NCBI GenBank assembly: GCA_035578155.1
Contig: JAPWDM010000001.1
Span: 7,528,670 to 7,592,669 of the forward strand
Origin: Brachynemurus nebulosus
Lineage: Eukaryota > Arthropoda > Insecta > Neuroptera > Myrmeleontidae
Direction of reading: 5' to 3'
DNA: 64,000 nt
A model generated the notes under the pieces. That model saw nothing but the letters and a program-made list of their open reading frames with translations, was not told the origin of the DNA and searched no databases. The position numbers were made by a program, and so were the translations under genes. Positions 23,621 to 34,275 of the stretch are shown here, piece after piece. Position 1 is the stretch's first letter; each line of letters starts with the position of its first letter.

Positions 23621-23970
23621 GGCTGCCTTTACACGATCAGTAATACTGTCAGTATTTACTGATAAAAATAATGAATCATTATTTTTATTACTTCAGTATT
23701 TTTATGATACCGTACACTATCATTATTTTCTTCTGTATTTTAAAACAAACTGTCAAATTTAATTTTTCGGAATTTTTAAATTAATTAAATTTTGGAATTG
23801 TTATTATTATGGAAGAAGCGTGTTTAGCTATAGTACTAGCGTTTGCAACTCAAAACAAGAAAACAAAGAAAAAAAAACGTTATGTTCGATCCGATCTGTT
23901 TGATTTTGTTTTTCTAGCTAGCCATCCATATACGCATGTATACATATACAATGTACATACCACAGAATAA
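23621..23970 (+). mobile_element. PIF/Harbinger-like 5' end
   Basis: It starts GGCTGCCTTTACACGATCAG, the Harbinger-type terminus pattern (GGC...TACACGAT), and after about 190 bp reaches the start of a protein frame (23809). The right end was not found. It appears truncated before the TGTACAT-rich tract. Confidence 0.5.
23809..23970 (+). pseudogene. N-terminal piece of a Harbinger-type transposase (probable)
   Basis: The 53-codon frame begins MEEACLAIVLAFATQNKKTK and continues KKKRYVRSDLF. The basic run followed by an aromatic R-Y-x-R-x-x-LF pattern resembles the start of Harbinger transposases, where RYWVRPLF-like residues follow a lysine-rich stretch. After that the frame runs into TGTACAT repeats and stops. 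The position just inside a Harbinger-like end supports the reading. It is too short to be active and could be an unrelated short frame. Confidence 0.4.
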
Positions 23971-24140
23971 TGTACATACGGTACATTTCGTACATATTGT
24001 ACATACTGCCGTACATACTAATCAATAATAATATGGATAATATGTACAAGCCTACTTTTCCATGATGTACATATACGATCTACAATCGATTTGTATTTAT
24101 CTCGGCTGGTACCGCTGGTACATATCGTACATATACCTAC
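23945..24140. repeat. GTACAT-rich tract
   Basis: The palindromic-core word TGTACATA/GTACAT occurs about nine times in 190 bp. It lies exactly between the Harbinger-like end and the reverse transcriptase fragment. Confidence 0.6.
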
Positions 24141-24190
24141 GAGAAATATATTTTAACGGTTTTAACTGTCATTAATGTTAACTGTCACAA

Positions 24191-24922
24191 ATGTCATTAA
24201 TGTTAATTTTTAATGTCATTTTAAGGCTAAAATATTTCCCTGCTGTTTGGAAATTAGCTCAAATCATCTTAATACAAAAGCCGGGGAAGCCAGTAAATGA
24301 GGTGACGTCGTACAGACCAATCAGTTTACTCCCCGTTTTATCCAAAATGTTCGAAAAGTTATTTCTCAGAAGACTGCATCGAGTCCTCGATGACCTTAAA
24401 ATTATTCCAGATCATCAGTTTGGTTTTCGCGCAAAACATTCAACCGTCGAACAAGTTCATCGTGTAGTCAATACGATCAACCGCTCTTTTCAAGAAAAAA
24501 AATATTGTACAGCAGCTTTTCTCGACGTGAGTCAAGCATTTGACAAAGTGTGGCATACTGGCTTATTGTATAAATTAAGGAAAAATATTCCTGAATCATT
24601 CTACTTAATACTGAAATCTTATTTGTCAGATCGTTACTTTCATGTAAAGTTTCAGAGTGAAATATCAGAAATGTTTCCAGTCCGTTCCGGTGTACCACAA
24701 GGTAGTGTTCTAGGGCCTATTCTTTATCTTATATGTACTGCAGATCTGCCGGTTGATGAAGAAAATACTAATGCAACATTTGCTGATGATACTGCTATCC
24801 TAGCTACTGATGAAGATCCAAATGTTGCATCACAAAAGTTACAATCTAGCTTGCGTCGAATACAGGAATGGTTACATAAATGGCGTATTCGAGTAAATGA
24901 AACGAAATCGACGCCCTTTTGA
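24191..24922 (+). CDS. Reverse transcriptase, Jockey-clade non-LTR retrotransposon (partial)
   Basis: A 243-residue open frame carries the central reverse transcriptase domain that copies element RNA at a nicked chromosomal target. Visible blocks in order: KPGKPVNEVTSYRPISLLP (about 30-48), QFGFRAKHSTVEQVHR (76-91), FLDVSQAFDKVWH with the first catalytic Asp (109-121), SGVPQGSVLGPILY (166-179), FADDTAIL with the catalytic Asp pair (197-204), and WLHKWRIRVNETKS (227-240). Full proteins of this kind have an N-terminal endonuclease and a further C-terminal region, both missing. The homology starts only at about residue 5, and the end TPF-stop looks like a deletion just after NETKST. The annotated ATG is therefore accidental. 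The uninterrupted frame means the copy is fairly young, but it is 5'- and 3'-truncated and cannot move by itself. Confidence 0.92.
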   Translation: MSLMLIFNVILRLKYFPAVWKLAQIILIQKPGKPVNEVTSYRPISLLPVLSKMFEKLFLRRLHRVLDDLKIIPDHQFGFRAKHSTVEQVHRVVNTINRSFQEKKYCTAAFLDVSQAFDKVWHTGLLYKLRKNIPESFYLILKSYLSDRYFHVKFQSEISEMFPVRSGVPQGSVLGPILYLICTADLPVDEENTNATFADDTAILATDEDPNVASQKLQSSLRRIQEWLHKWRIRVNETKSTPF

Positions 24923-25107
24923 CGGACACTATTTCAATACAAACAGAACGACAATGACTATAAACAAAATAAATATATGTGGTGTGTTATAATAACAAAT
25001 AAGTTAGATAACAGAAATCTTACAGCAAACAAGTAACAACAAGTCGTAGTATTGGAGCAGGTAGAGAAGTTCGTACGTCGTTTTGACGTGTACGTATGAT
25101 TCTAGGG

Positions 25108-25189
25108 TTAAGAAGTTTTAGTTATGACCACTGATTGTGAGGAACATTACTTAGTGCGTGTCAAACACGCACTTGACGAATTTTTTTTT
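25108..25189 (+). repeat. Dispersed hairpin plus oligo-T unit, copy a
   Basis: TTAAGAAGTTTTAGTTATGA is followed by ACCACTGATTGTGAGG, a perfect 9-bp stem AGTGCGTGT/ACACGCACT (25153-25173), TGACGAA and a T9 run. Related copies lie at 51329-51410, 38886-38957 and 51564-51627. The layout of hairpin then T run resembles the end of a polymerase III transcript, though no A or B box is evident. Confidence 0.65.
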
Positions 25190-25415
25190 AAATATTCAAA
25201 ATACATTTGACATATTGGCGGCAAATTGCGTGACTTTTTTATATACAGCATAACAAATTAAAAGATATATCAAATTACTACAAGATAAACAACTCTTCCA
25301 ATTGCTATTCAGTCAATCGAAAATGTTATTTTAAAAGAATTTTATAAAATCTTTATTTCAACTACTGTAGAAATAATATTATTATCATCAAAAGACTTTT
25401 TGCTTATTCCTTTAA
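25190..25415. other. AT-rich spacer
   Basis: Nothing recognised. Confidence 0.4.
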
Positions 25416-26059
25416 GGGGGTATTCTACTCTAGAAATTCGAAAGAATCGATTTGTTTTTTTTGTTTTTTCATATTTTCAAAGTTTAGACCTTTAAGAATA
25501 AGCCTCTAAAAGGATTTAGGGAAATTAGAATATGTATACCGTGTATCTTTTCAGTGTTAAATTCAAATTTTTAATATAATTTACACGAAACTACTTTTTT
25601 TGATACGGTTGACATGATATCTCAAGTTCTAATGCACCGATTTACTTGAAATTTGGTACAGACCTTCTTAATACTATCAAAATTTGTTCGACAAGGGATT
25701 TTTGGAATTCTTTTTTTTTTTTTGCTATTTTTAAAAAATTTACAGAGTTTAAAAAAGGAGGCGAAAAAATGATTTTTTTTTAAATGGAGGCCATTTTGTG
25801 AAAAAAATTATTTTTTCAAATCGGGTACGTCCAACTAATTTTACATCCTTGTTTATTAAGAATTAACTAAAATTTTATGTTTCAGATCACCAGGGGGGTT
25901 GGAATCACGTCAACCAGGAATTTTTATACATTTTTATAATTTTCAAATATCAATAAAAAACTGTTAAAAAAATGGATAGCAAAAATGTTTACTGTTTTTT
26001 TTTTTTTATTACGCCCGTAAAATCACCTCAAAATCGAGCCTCTAGACTAGAATACTTCC
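25416..26059. mobile_element. TTAA-flanked element, copy A
   Basis: The ends GGGGGTATTCTACTCTAGA and the inverted CTAGACTAGAATACTTCC are flanked by TTAA (25412-25415 and 26060-26063), as for piggyBac-type insertions. Its middle is homologous, in inverted orientation, to the element at 37435-38374. No transposase is present. The frame at 25972-26169 is not convincing. Confidence 0.75.
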
Positions 26060-26245
26060 TTAAGAAAAAAAAAAACAGCGAAACTAACTTTATCCCCAAA
26101 AATAATAAACAATTCATTTTTGGAATTTTGCTTCTTTATTTACGACATATTATAATAGCCCACGACTAGCACAATATGGTACAACTTTCTTACTCTAAAA
26201 AAAAACAATGACGGGGCTAGTTTGATGAGAACATGTTGTCGACCG

Positions 26246-27300
26246 AGTGGTCAGAAAATGACACTTCATGTAACATGACCTAATATTATTCCCATTGACA
26301 AGAACTCTATTTAAAATTGAAGAATTCCTTTTAAACATTTATCTAATAGTTAGAAAAGTATCGATATTTTTCTGAATTACAGGGTAGACCAAGTGGTCGG
26401 AAACCGACATTTCATATTACACGACCTAATGTTATTCCAATTAATGGCGGAAATGATTCCAGCTACAATAATTCTATTTAAAATTAAAGTATTGCGTTTA
26501 AACATTTCTCTAATGCTGAATAAAGTTTTTATATTTTCCTGAATTACATTGTAGATCAAGTGGTCAGAAAACGACATTTCATATTACATTTACATGTTCT
26601 AATATTATTCCAACTAATGTCGAAAATGACTCCAAGCTACAAGAACTCTATTTAAAATTGAAGAATTTCGTTTAAACATTTCTCTAATAGTTAGAAAAAT
26701 ATCGATATTTTTCTGAATTACAGAGTAGACCAAGTGGTCGGAAACCGACATTTCATATTACACGATCTAATGTTATTCCAATAAATAGCGGAAATAATTC
26801 CAGCCTACAAGGAACAGTGGCGTTGCAAGACGAAAATGGGCAGTGGGCAAGATAATTTTTGCGAGGCCCTCTTTAATTTTCTTTTTAAAATTTCTATCTT
26901 AAAAATTAAGCGACGCGACGGGAAAAAAAACCAGAAACAACCACTCGCGAGGTCCCTTTAAGTGCGAGGCCTAGCTACGCCACTGACAAGGAATTATATT
27001 TAAAGAATTGCTCTTAAATATTTCTCTAATACTTAAAAAAGTCTTGATATTTTTCTGAATTACATTGCAGATCAAGTGGTCGGAAAACGACATTTCATAT
27101 TACAAGATCTAATATTATTCCAATTATTGGCGGAATTTATTCTAGACTACAAGAAATATATTTGTAATTAGAAAATTGCTTTTAAACATTTCTCTAATGG
27201 TTAAGAAAGTATCGATAGTTTTCTGAATTACCTTCATGGTAGACCAAATGGTCGGAAAACGATATTTCATATATTGAACAAATGTAATTTCGAAAATTGA
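26246..27300. repeat. Satellite-like tandem array, about 170-bp monomer
   Basis: The core AAGTGGTCGGAAAACGACATT recurs (18-20 bp conserved) at 26246, 26392, 26559, 26733, 27075 and 27247. The intervals are 146, 167, 174, 163 (after removing the inserted MITE) and 172 bp. Each monomer also has TTTAAACATTTCTCTAAT and TATTTTTCTGAATTAC. Six monomers are visible. The minus-strand open frames here repeat with the monomer and carry no domain. Confidence 0.9.
26815..26985. mobile_element. hAT MITE inside the satellite
   Basis: The ends CAGTGGCGTTGCAAG and the inverted CTAGCTACGCCACTG are flanked by a perfect 8-bp duplication ACAAGGAA (26807-26814 and 26986-26993). It interrupts one satellite monomer. 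Confidence 0.95.
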
Positions 27301-28092
27301 TAATCTTCCTGTATGTAATCCTATATGTGACCGGTCCACACAAAATTATCTAAGATTTTACCGGCGCGTCACTGAAAAAACGTTGCGAAACACTGGTTTA
27401 GGGGACTCAAGTCTAGTTACAGGTACAAATTTGATACTATTGGATTCAGTTCGTTAAGAAAAATAGGATGGTTCCAGAATTTGATTTCGGTTGTGATTTT
27501 TGACCTTAACCTATGACCCATGATCAAGATTATGTTAAATGATGACTCAACGTTCCCGCTAATTTTTGCTAACGGTAATGCGCATTTTTCTTTGGTCTCT
27601 GCAATTTTTGTAAGGTCAAAGAAATGTGTACGTTATTTCCAATAATACTTATGTATTTACATTATTGATTTTATCAATTACACGAGATTTGTAGTGAGAG
27701 TTATAACAAATTTGACAATTTTTTGGAGGAAACGATGTATTTAGTCGATTTGACTCCTATATTAGCTGATAATTCTAAGAAATCGACAACACATACATCA
27801 TTGTTACATCATTGTTGTTCTTGAATTTGAATATTACTGTGCGCGAATGTTTCAACTCTTGTGGGCGCACGCAAGCGCACACCTTAATTGGAAAACTAAG
27901 TAATGTAATATTGAATTCAACTCGTTGGGTAGAGTCTACTATGTATGTAACTACGTTTTATATCCATAATTCGATAAGTAGTTAGTTCGAGTTACCGTAG
28001 ATTGATTTTATCAACTCTACTTACTACAATTTCTGACCGATCAGACCAAGACGGTCATTTTGCGAACGGGCTAAGTGGTTGTCATATAATTA
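27301..28092. other. AT-rich sequence with a solo hAT end
   Basis: A hAT-type terminus (inverted CAGTGTTTCGCAACG) ends at 27395; its partner was not found. No gene seen in the rest. Confidence 0.45.
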
Positions 28093-28899
28093 CACTAGCG
28101 GAAAAAATTAAAGGATCAAAAAAAAAAAAAATTCCAAATTTTTAGCGATTTTTCGAATGGCTATATCTTTGTGAAAAATGGTCGTATCGGAATCGTAAGC
28201 AAAGCAATTTAAAGTTGGAAGCTTCCAGTTTCGAGATCTTGCGATAAAAAAATTTTCAAAGCAACGTGTATCGCGCAATCCTAATAAATACACTGGAAAA
28301 AAAATTTTCGAAATTTTTTCGGTTTCTTTTCCCGGTCCACGGACTTGGAAAAAATTGTTCCGACCTAACTGCCATATGAACAGGATGGCTTGTTGATTCA
28401 GCTTTAACTTGCTTTTTTTTAGACCTTTATACGACCACTTCTCGCTGAGATATTGGACTTTGAATGGAAAAGGATCATTTCGTCTTTGACTATCGATATC
28501 TCAGCAACCAATGATCACACAGAAAATTGAAGATGAGTTTTAAAAACTCGAATAAATTCTCTACAAGAATTAGCCATTGTTTTTTCGGAAAATTTTTTTT
28601 TTTGCATACTCTACATGAATTTGAAAAAAAAGAAAAAAAATTCTTTTGGTGGCTTTTTGGAAAATCAAGCGCTGAATTAAAAATATCGAGCAAACCATTA
28701 ATGTTAAGTGTGCCTTTTACAGTTCAATATACCCACAAGAACCCCACCGAGTTTCAATTTAATCCATCCAACCGTTTTTTTGTTTCATTCGATTGAATTT
28801 TTGAAAAAATTAAAGGACCATTTTTCACAAAGATACAGCCATTCGAAAAATCCCTAAAAATTTGGAATTTTTTTTGATCCTTTAATTTTTCCGCTAGTG
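28093..28899. mobile_element. Mariner-like MITE with long inverted repeats
   Basis: The ends begin CACTAGCGGAAAAA and are inverted over about 85-90 bp (28093-28178 and 28810-28899), with TA at 28091-28092 and 28900-28901. This length and TA target fit Tc1/mariner. Frames inside (28108-28293, 28490-28693, 28527-28796) have no DDE or helix-turn-helix motif. Confidence 0.85.
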
Positions 28900-29034
28900 T
28901 ATATTGTACTACCTGACTTATAGGTACTCAAACATTCAAGTAGGTAATAATTTCTGAACACAAGTAAAGTCAAGTGGATTTAAAATTCGACAAAGAAAAG
29001 TAATACGTGTTTTGGTCAGTTTGTCACATTTTAG

Positions 29035-29118
29035 CTCTCATGTCAAGTATGCAGTATAATTTCTTAGTTACCGTTCCGGACGCCCGCCACGGTCTATCCT
29101 CACACTTACATATGACCC
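29035..29118 (+). CDS. Candidate internal exon, protein unknown
   Basis: An open frame of 84 nt lies between a 3' splice-like site (TTTGTCACATTTTAG) and a strong 5' splice site (CCC|GTGAGTAAGG). It reads LMSSMQYNFLVTVPDARHG and then LSSHLHMT. Codons are far richer in G/C at third positions (GAC GCC CGC CAC) than the surroundings, which suggests constraint. It starts with 2 spare bases and ends with 1. The minus strand is also open here (29024-29254), so strand is not certain. I do not recognise the protein. Confidence 0.35.
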
Positions 29119-29937
29119 GTGAGTAAGGTAGCTCGAATAGTGTATCAAGTTTTGCAAAAATTCTTTGAAATGATTTCATGCATATTATGTGTCTATATGT
29201 ATAATAATTTATTGCTGTTAAAAGTATGAATACAAAGCAACATGTGCATAGCAAAAGTTTGTCAAAAAAAGACTATTATTTTTATTAATTTCCTATCTGC
29301 CTTGTTATTGTATTTTATTGCACACATTTCAGACAACGCTTGAATAACCAATGACTTCCGTTCATTTATATAAACAAAAATATTGAAAATTACATTACAT
29401 ACTGATTTTTGACAATCATCTGTTGAAGCACAGTTACGTCTTATAGGTGCATTTTAACAATAAGTAGGTATTGACAAATAAGTATTTAATATAATTTAAT
29501 TTAATTTATTGACAAATAAGTATTTAATATAATTTTACTAAAACTGATTGGACAGTTTTTATACCTAATCCTATACCTAAACGGTATGCAATACATACAA
29601 TAGTATTCGAAACATGGTCAAAACCTCACAGCACTTCCAGATAGGATTGGCATCGATTAAATTTACCTGGTGGACGTTTCGAAACTAACGTGTGGCAAAT
29701 ACTTCCCGGCAATTATATGATAAATATGCCGGGTTTAACGCTATTTCCTTGTTTGATAGAAGTTTTGTGGCAATTTCGTTGTTGAACATTTTCAAAACAG
29801 TAAAATGTATCACAAGATCTCTTCGTTAAAATGAACAATAATATTTTTCCCAAAATGTTGATGTGTGTTCGTACCAAAGAACGAAACTTTTAGTAGATCC
29901 GACCGAAAGTGAACTGAGAGATGTGCAGAAACGCATT
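29119..29937. other. AT-rich sequence with a short tandem repeat
   Basis: A direct repeat of TTGACAAATAAGTATTTAAT lies at about 29471-29545. The frame 29863-30117 starts here and runs into the foldback repeat; its first 25 codons (KLLVDPTESELRDVQKRIL) look mildly coding-like, but nothing supports a gene. Confidence 0.4.
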
Positions 29938-30985
29938 TTAAAATGGATCAGTCTAACAAGTAAAGGGCGCGAGGCTGGACCTAACGATTTTGATGAAACT
30001 TACATATGGTGTAGAACACTAAGAAATAAACGACACGTATTTTTTTTATGGACGGAAAAATGGTTTGAAGGGGTGAAATCGCCCTCCAAAAATTGGGGTA
30101 AAAATTTAATTTTCTAATATCTCGAAAATGGTAAGAGATAGAGCAAAAGTTTAAATTAGCGATATCGCTCTTTTTTAACGAGCTATCTATTGGTATTAAA
30201 TTTGTTCAAATCATATCAACAGAGGTAGTTGGGGGTTAAAATTTAGGGGTTAATTTTGCAAAAACAGAGTGAAAATTAAACAATATAAAAATTTTGTTTA
30301 CAGATTTGAAATCTACGTCAAAAAATCTAATTGACCTGTTTTTGCTCAATGTCCTAATATTAATTCTAGAGGTAGTTAATTAAGGAGTGACTGTGTCGAA
30401 TAGTCGTACTACTTGGGTAGTTCAAGAAATTTTTCTTCATGGAAAATAGTTTAAGACATTTAGAATAACGTAGAAATGAAATTTTCAATTTCAAAATTCT
30501 GTTTGAGTCACCCTCTTAAATTACATACTAGTTAACATACATTCATTTTTAATATTAACACACTGACAGTTAACACACTGAGCAAAAAACTGAGCAAAAA
30601 CAGGTCAATTAGATTTTCTGACGTAGATTTCAAATCTGTAAACAGAATTTTTATATTGTTTAATTTTCATCGCCTTTTGGCAAAATTAACCCCTAAATTT
30701 TAACCCCCAGCCACCCCTGTTGACACAAATTGAACAAATTGCATGCCAATAGATAGCTCTTTAAAAAAGAGCAATACTGCCAATTTAAACTTTTGCTCTA
30801 TCTCTTACCGTTTTCGAGATATTTAAAAAATTAAATTTTTACCCCAATTTTTGGAGGGCGATTTCACCCCTTTAAACTGTTTTTCCGCCGATAAAAAAAA
30901 ATACGTATCGCTTATTTTTTAGTGTTCTACAACATATCTAAGTTTCATCAAAATCGATAGGTCCGGCCTCGGAACCTTTACTTGT
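29938..30985. repeat. Foldback (inverted) repeat, arms about 400 bp
   Basis: The left arm 29938-30352 and right arm 30590-30985 are inverted copies of roughly 85% identity, with a loop of about 240 bp. Shared blocks include GATTTTGATGAAACTTA, GGGGTGAAATCGCCCTCC and GACGTAGATTTCAAATCTG. The latter two types of block are common in insect dispersed repeats. No transposase is seen. Confidence 0.85.
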
Positions 30986-31022
30986 AAGTCATTTTGATAG
31001 TAAGGCCAATATTTATCAAATA

Positions 31023-31627
31023 GGGAGAACGCTTAATAAATGGGACATTTTTCTTAAAAATCGTCTTAACTTCAAAACGGTTTATACAGATTAATAAAAA
31101 TATGGAAATGGTCAAAAATCTTAGCGGGCAAGTATTTTTGGGATAAATGATGAGGACAAAAGTCTCAGCATTTTTCACGGCGCATCCGATGGTGACCTTG
31201 ACTTTGAGGTCAAGATCAAAATTCAAGGTCATATTCATAATGTCCCATTCAATATTCCTTGTCAAGTTACAAGTTAAAGTCAAGAAATAAAAAGTATACA
31301 TAGCCTCAATGCGCAAACAATACTTATTTAATTATAGTCTATACTAAGCAGTTTAATAATCAACTAATACAATTAATCAAAGCATAATAGTTATCATAGA
31401 ATATTTAGTAATTTATAAAAAAATAAAAGTTACGTTTTTCTATTTAAAATCGTATTTCCTAATTTTTGTTGAAACAAACGGAAAATCGTTAGCACATATA
31501 TCGCATATAAAAATAGTTATATAAAAGACACCTAATGACTGTAATACAAATTTCCATTAAAGGTTCCTTGTTAACTAAAACTCATTTGTCCCATTCAATA
31601 ATCGTCCCATTCATTAAGCCTCTCCCC
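31023..31627. mobile_element. pogo-like element (AATGGGAC family)
   Basis: The ends GGGAGAACGCTTAATAAATG and the inverted CATTCATTAAGCCTCTCCCC are flanked by TA (31021-31022 and 31628-31629). AATGGGAC or its inverse recurs near 31038, 31242, 31588 and 31605. The ends follow the same TAGGGGAGAGG-like design as the elements at 489, 10438 and 20913. Confidence 0.75.
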
Positions 31628-31629
31628 TA

Positions 31630-32852
31630 CATGTGTCTTATGAACCATAGGCCAGTGATATTAATTATTTTACCCACTCTACCTGCGCAAACGAAGGAAG
31701 GTCTCTTACTTCAAAATCGTTTGGCTATAAAGTAAAATATCAACACATTAAATCACATAATTTTATAGAAAGTTATTAGAACGCTTAGTTATATGAAAGT
31801 TGTTATTAGAACGCTCAGTTATATGAAAATTGTCTATCGTACGTTAGTTTCGCGACTCGTCGCTAAAAAATCTTATCAATTAAAATGTAATTACTTTACG
31901 ATTTTATAACTTTTAAAAGCAATAATCGAGGACTCCCGCATCCATTTGATCGGTCCTTTATAGAATTTCAAGATTTTTTTCTTTGGAATCCTAAAAACGT
32001 ATCTAATTATTTTTGTGAGTTTAGTCACAGTAGACAGATAAACATAGTTATGCCAACAAATCGAATCGATTTTGTTTAGTCATACTCAAAATATTAAGAC
32101 TCCAACCACGTATAAAAATTAAAATAATTACTAGACATAATGATGTAATTAAAAGCATGTATTATACTAACCCACCTTTTATAATGCATTAAGCTTTTAA
32201 AAAGACAAATTAAAATGCACGCAGTCAAAAAAAAAAGTTATATTATTTAAAATGACGTTTTCAAATAGCACGCATCGTACCAACGGAGATGATAATAACA
32301 ATCGTATAAAACAGACAACAAATAATTCTTATAAAGAAACAGAAAAAAAGTTTATTATTCTTTTCATTCATAATAATTTATAAATATGTTCATCGACGTA
32401 GGTGGGCCTCTTCAATCGTTCCACAACAATATAATATACTCATTCGAATCGAAAAAAACTATAAATTTGAAAAATTACTTTAGTTACATATCTTCGAAAG
32501 GCAACTCTAGTGCATTTTTTGCTTTTTATTCATTTAACAATAATGTAACCCATATGTGTGTGTTGAAATGCATTATAAAATAAATTAATAATATGTAATA
32601 AAATTTTAATAAAATATAGATTTCTATACTGGCAGTAAAATTTACTTTATATTAGATTGATTATTCCGTAAAAAAATGCATAAAATCCATGAAATATATT
32701 AAAAACTTTCTAGTTTTATATTCTATATAGTCCGTATCCGTACAGACAAAATAGATAGAATGCATGAATAAATTACTTTCCTGCCCTATTTATGCGTTTT
32801 ATTTACTACTTATTAGGTAACTGCTGCTTCGGTGCGACTGAGCTGTATGTCT
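31630..32852. other. AT-rich sequence, no gene seen
   Basis: A small direct repeat (TTATTAGAACGCTYAGTTAT) lies at about 31770-31828. The 65-codon frame at 32386-32583 has no motif. Confidence 0.45.
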
Positions 32853-33328
32853 TGCTTAGTATTAATCATTAGTAGTTACTAGTTGCTACAAACACGCATA
32901 GAATTACGTTTAAACTGGTGAATAAACAAGGCATAAAGTTAAGAAGGCTTCTATGCTAACACGCATAGAATTACGTTTGAACACATCGAAACAGTACTTA
33001 AACATAAATCTATGCGCAGAGCCGGATTTATCCTAAGTGCCGCCCGGGGTACCTACTGTGAAAAGTGCCGCCTCTGTTTTTCGTAAAACAAAAATTTAAA
33101 AAATACAACTTCCATTTCTTATTTTCCTATCAAAAAATAAGTGACCAGCAAAAAAAACAACTCCCATTTCTTATTTTCCTATCAAAAAATAAGTGACGAG
33201 CAAAAAAAGCCAATTTGTCACGTGTGTTCCAAAATTTGCCGCCAGTGCCCCGCGTGCCCATAGTGCAAATCCAGCACTGTCTATGCGTGTTTGTAGTAAT
33301 TACTAATGATTAGTACCAAGCCTGTATA
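32853..33328. mobile_element. Inverted-repeat element hosting a hAT MITE
   Basis: The left arm (TAATCATTAGTAGTTACTAG... ACAAACACGCATAGA) and right arm (33280-33328) are inverted over about 45 bp. The inner word ACACGCATAGAATTACGTTT occurs twice in direct orientation (32893 and 32959). The hAT MITE 33017-33279 sits inside. Confidence 0.65.
33017..33279. mobile_element. hAT MITE (CAGAGCCGGATTTA family)
   Basis: The ends CAGAGCCGGATTTATCC and the inverted GCAAATCCAGCACTG have a perfect 8-bp duplication TCTATGCG (33009-33016 and 33280-33287). A tandem duplication of about 55 bp lies inside (two copies of CTTATTTTCCTATCAAAAAA). It is the same family as 16140-16298 and 43150-43398. Confidence 0.95.
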
Positions 33329-34110
33329 TAAATAAAACATTAGTTTTGTTATGCATAGCGCCAAAGATAAGAATGGCGCTTACCGCGCTTACGTTGGTCA
33401 GTGTATGTTAGATTTTACAAAATAACAAGCGCTGGGAACTATTTAAAATGTTTTCAATTTAAATATGTAATATACAAAATGACATTTTGCATTTGCTATC
33501 TTAATATTATTCAGTTAAATCATTTTTCATTTTGCATTTAAAATGAAAATTTAAAACCATTTTGCATTTAAAATAAAAATATATACCTATACAAACTAAA
33601 AAATTGTAGTCCAAGTTGAATTAAATTTTGCGTTAAGTCGAAAAATATGTATACGTTTCAGAAATTAATGTTTTAGCTGCAGTTCAGTTAGTAATCAAAT
33701 TTACTGCCATTTTTTCAACTTATCAAAAAAAATTTGAAACAGAGATTACTTTTCGACTGCAACGTTTGTGTAATCGAATTAACAATTAATAATATGCAAG
33801 TAAACTTGTGAATATTTAAGATTTTTTTATACGAATGAAGATGACAGATAGTCTTTCAATCATTTGTTGCACTATAAATCAAAAATATTTTTTCAAATAA
33901 AAATTTTGTTCACGCGTATAAAATTTCGTATTAGATACGGCAAAATATGGGTAAATTTAAAAGGAAAACTGTTTTAGAAAAAAACTGAATACATTACGTA
34001 AAAAGTTATAGATATTATTTTGCCGAGAGAAGTGAAATTTATTTTTATATTAAAAAAATCACGTAGACAAAATAATAATCTAACCTTGTACGTACATACT
34101 TATATTTAAA
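33329..34110. other. AT-rich sequence, no gene seen
   Basis: Nothing recognised apart from a short GC-richer patch at 33356-33400. Confidence 0.4.
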
Positions 34111-34257
34111 ATGCATATAAATATTATAATTATGGTACTGATAATGGATGCATCCGAAGCCACGATGTTCTTCTTTGAAGTTCTTAATTTTATTTTTAAA
34201 GTACCATTAAGTTTTCAATTACAACGAAAAAGAATTTATAAATGCATAAGTACCGAT
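34111..34257 (+). CDS. Candidate first exon with strong splice donor (weak)
   Basis: An open frame of 49 codons runs to a near-consensus 5' splice site (GAT|GTAAGTATATT at 34258). Part of it reads MDASEATMFFFEVLNFIF and then KVPLSFQLQRKRIYKC. There is no recognisable domain and composition is only partly unlike the flanks. It may be chance. Confidence 0.15.
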
Positions 34258-34275
34258 GTAAGTATATTACATTGA

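Noticed and set aside
24477..24698. Minus-strand open frame of 73 codons
   Set aside because: It is antisense to the reverse transcriptase frame, whose catalytic motifs fix the strand.
26377..27339. Minus-strand frames in the satellite
   Set aside because: They repeat with the monomer (RFPTTWST / RFPTIWST) and reflect the repeat, not a gene family.
28490..28796. Coding frame inside the mariner-like MITE
   Set aside because: Phe/Lys-rich frames on both strands come from A/T runs; there is no DDE or helix-turn-helix motif.
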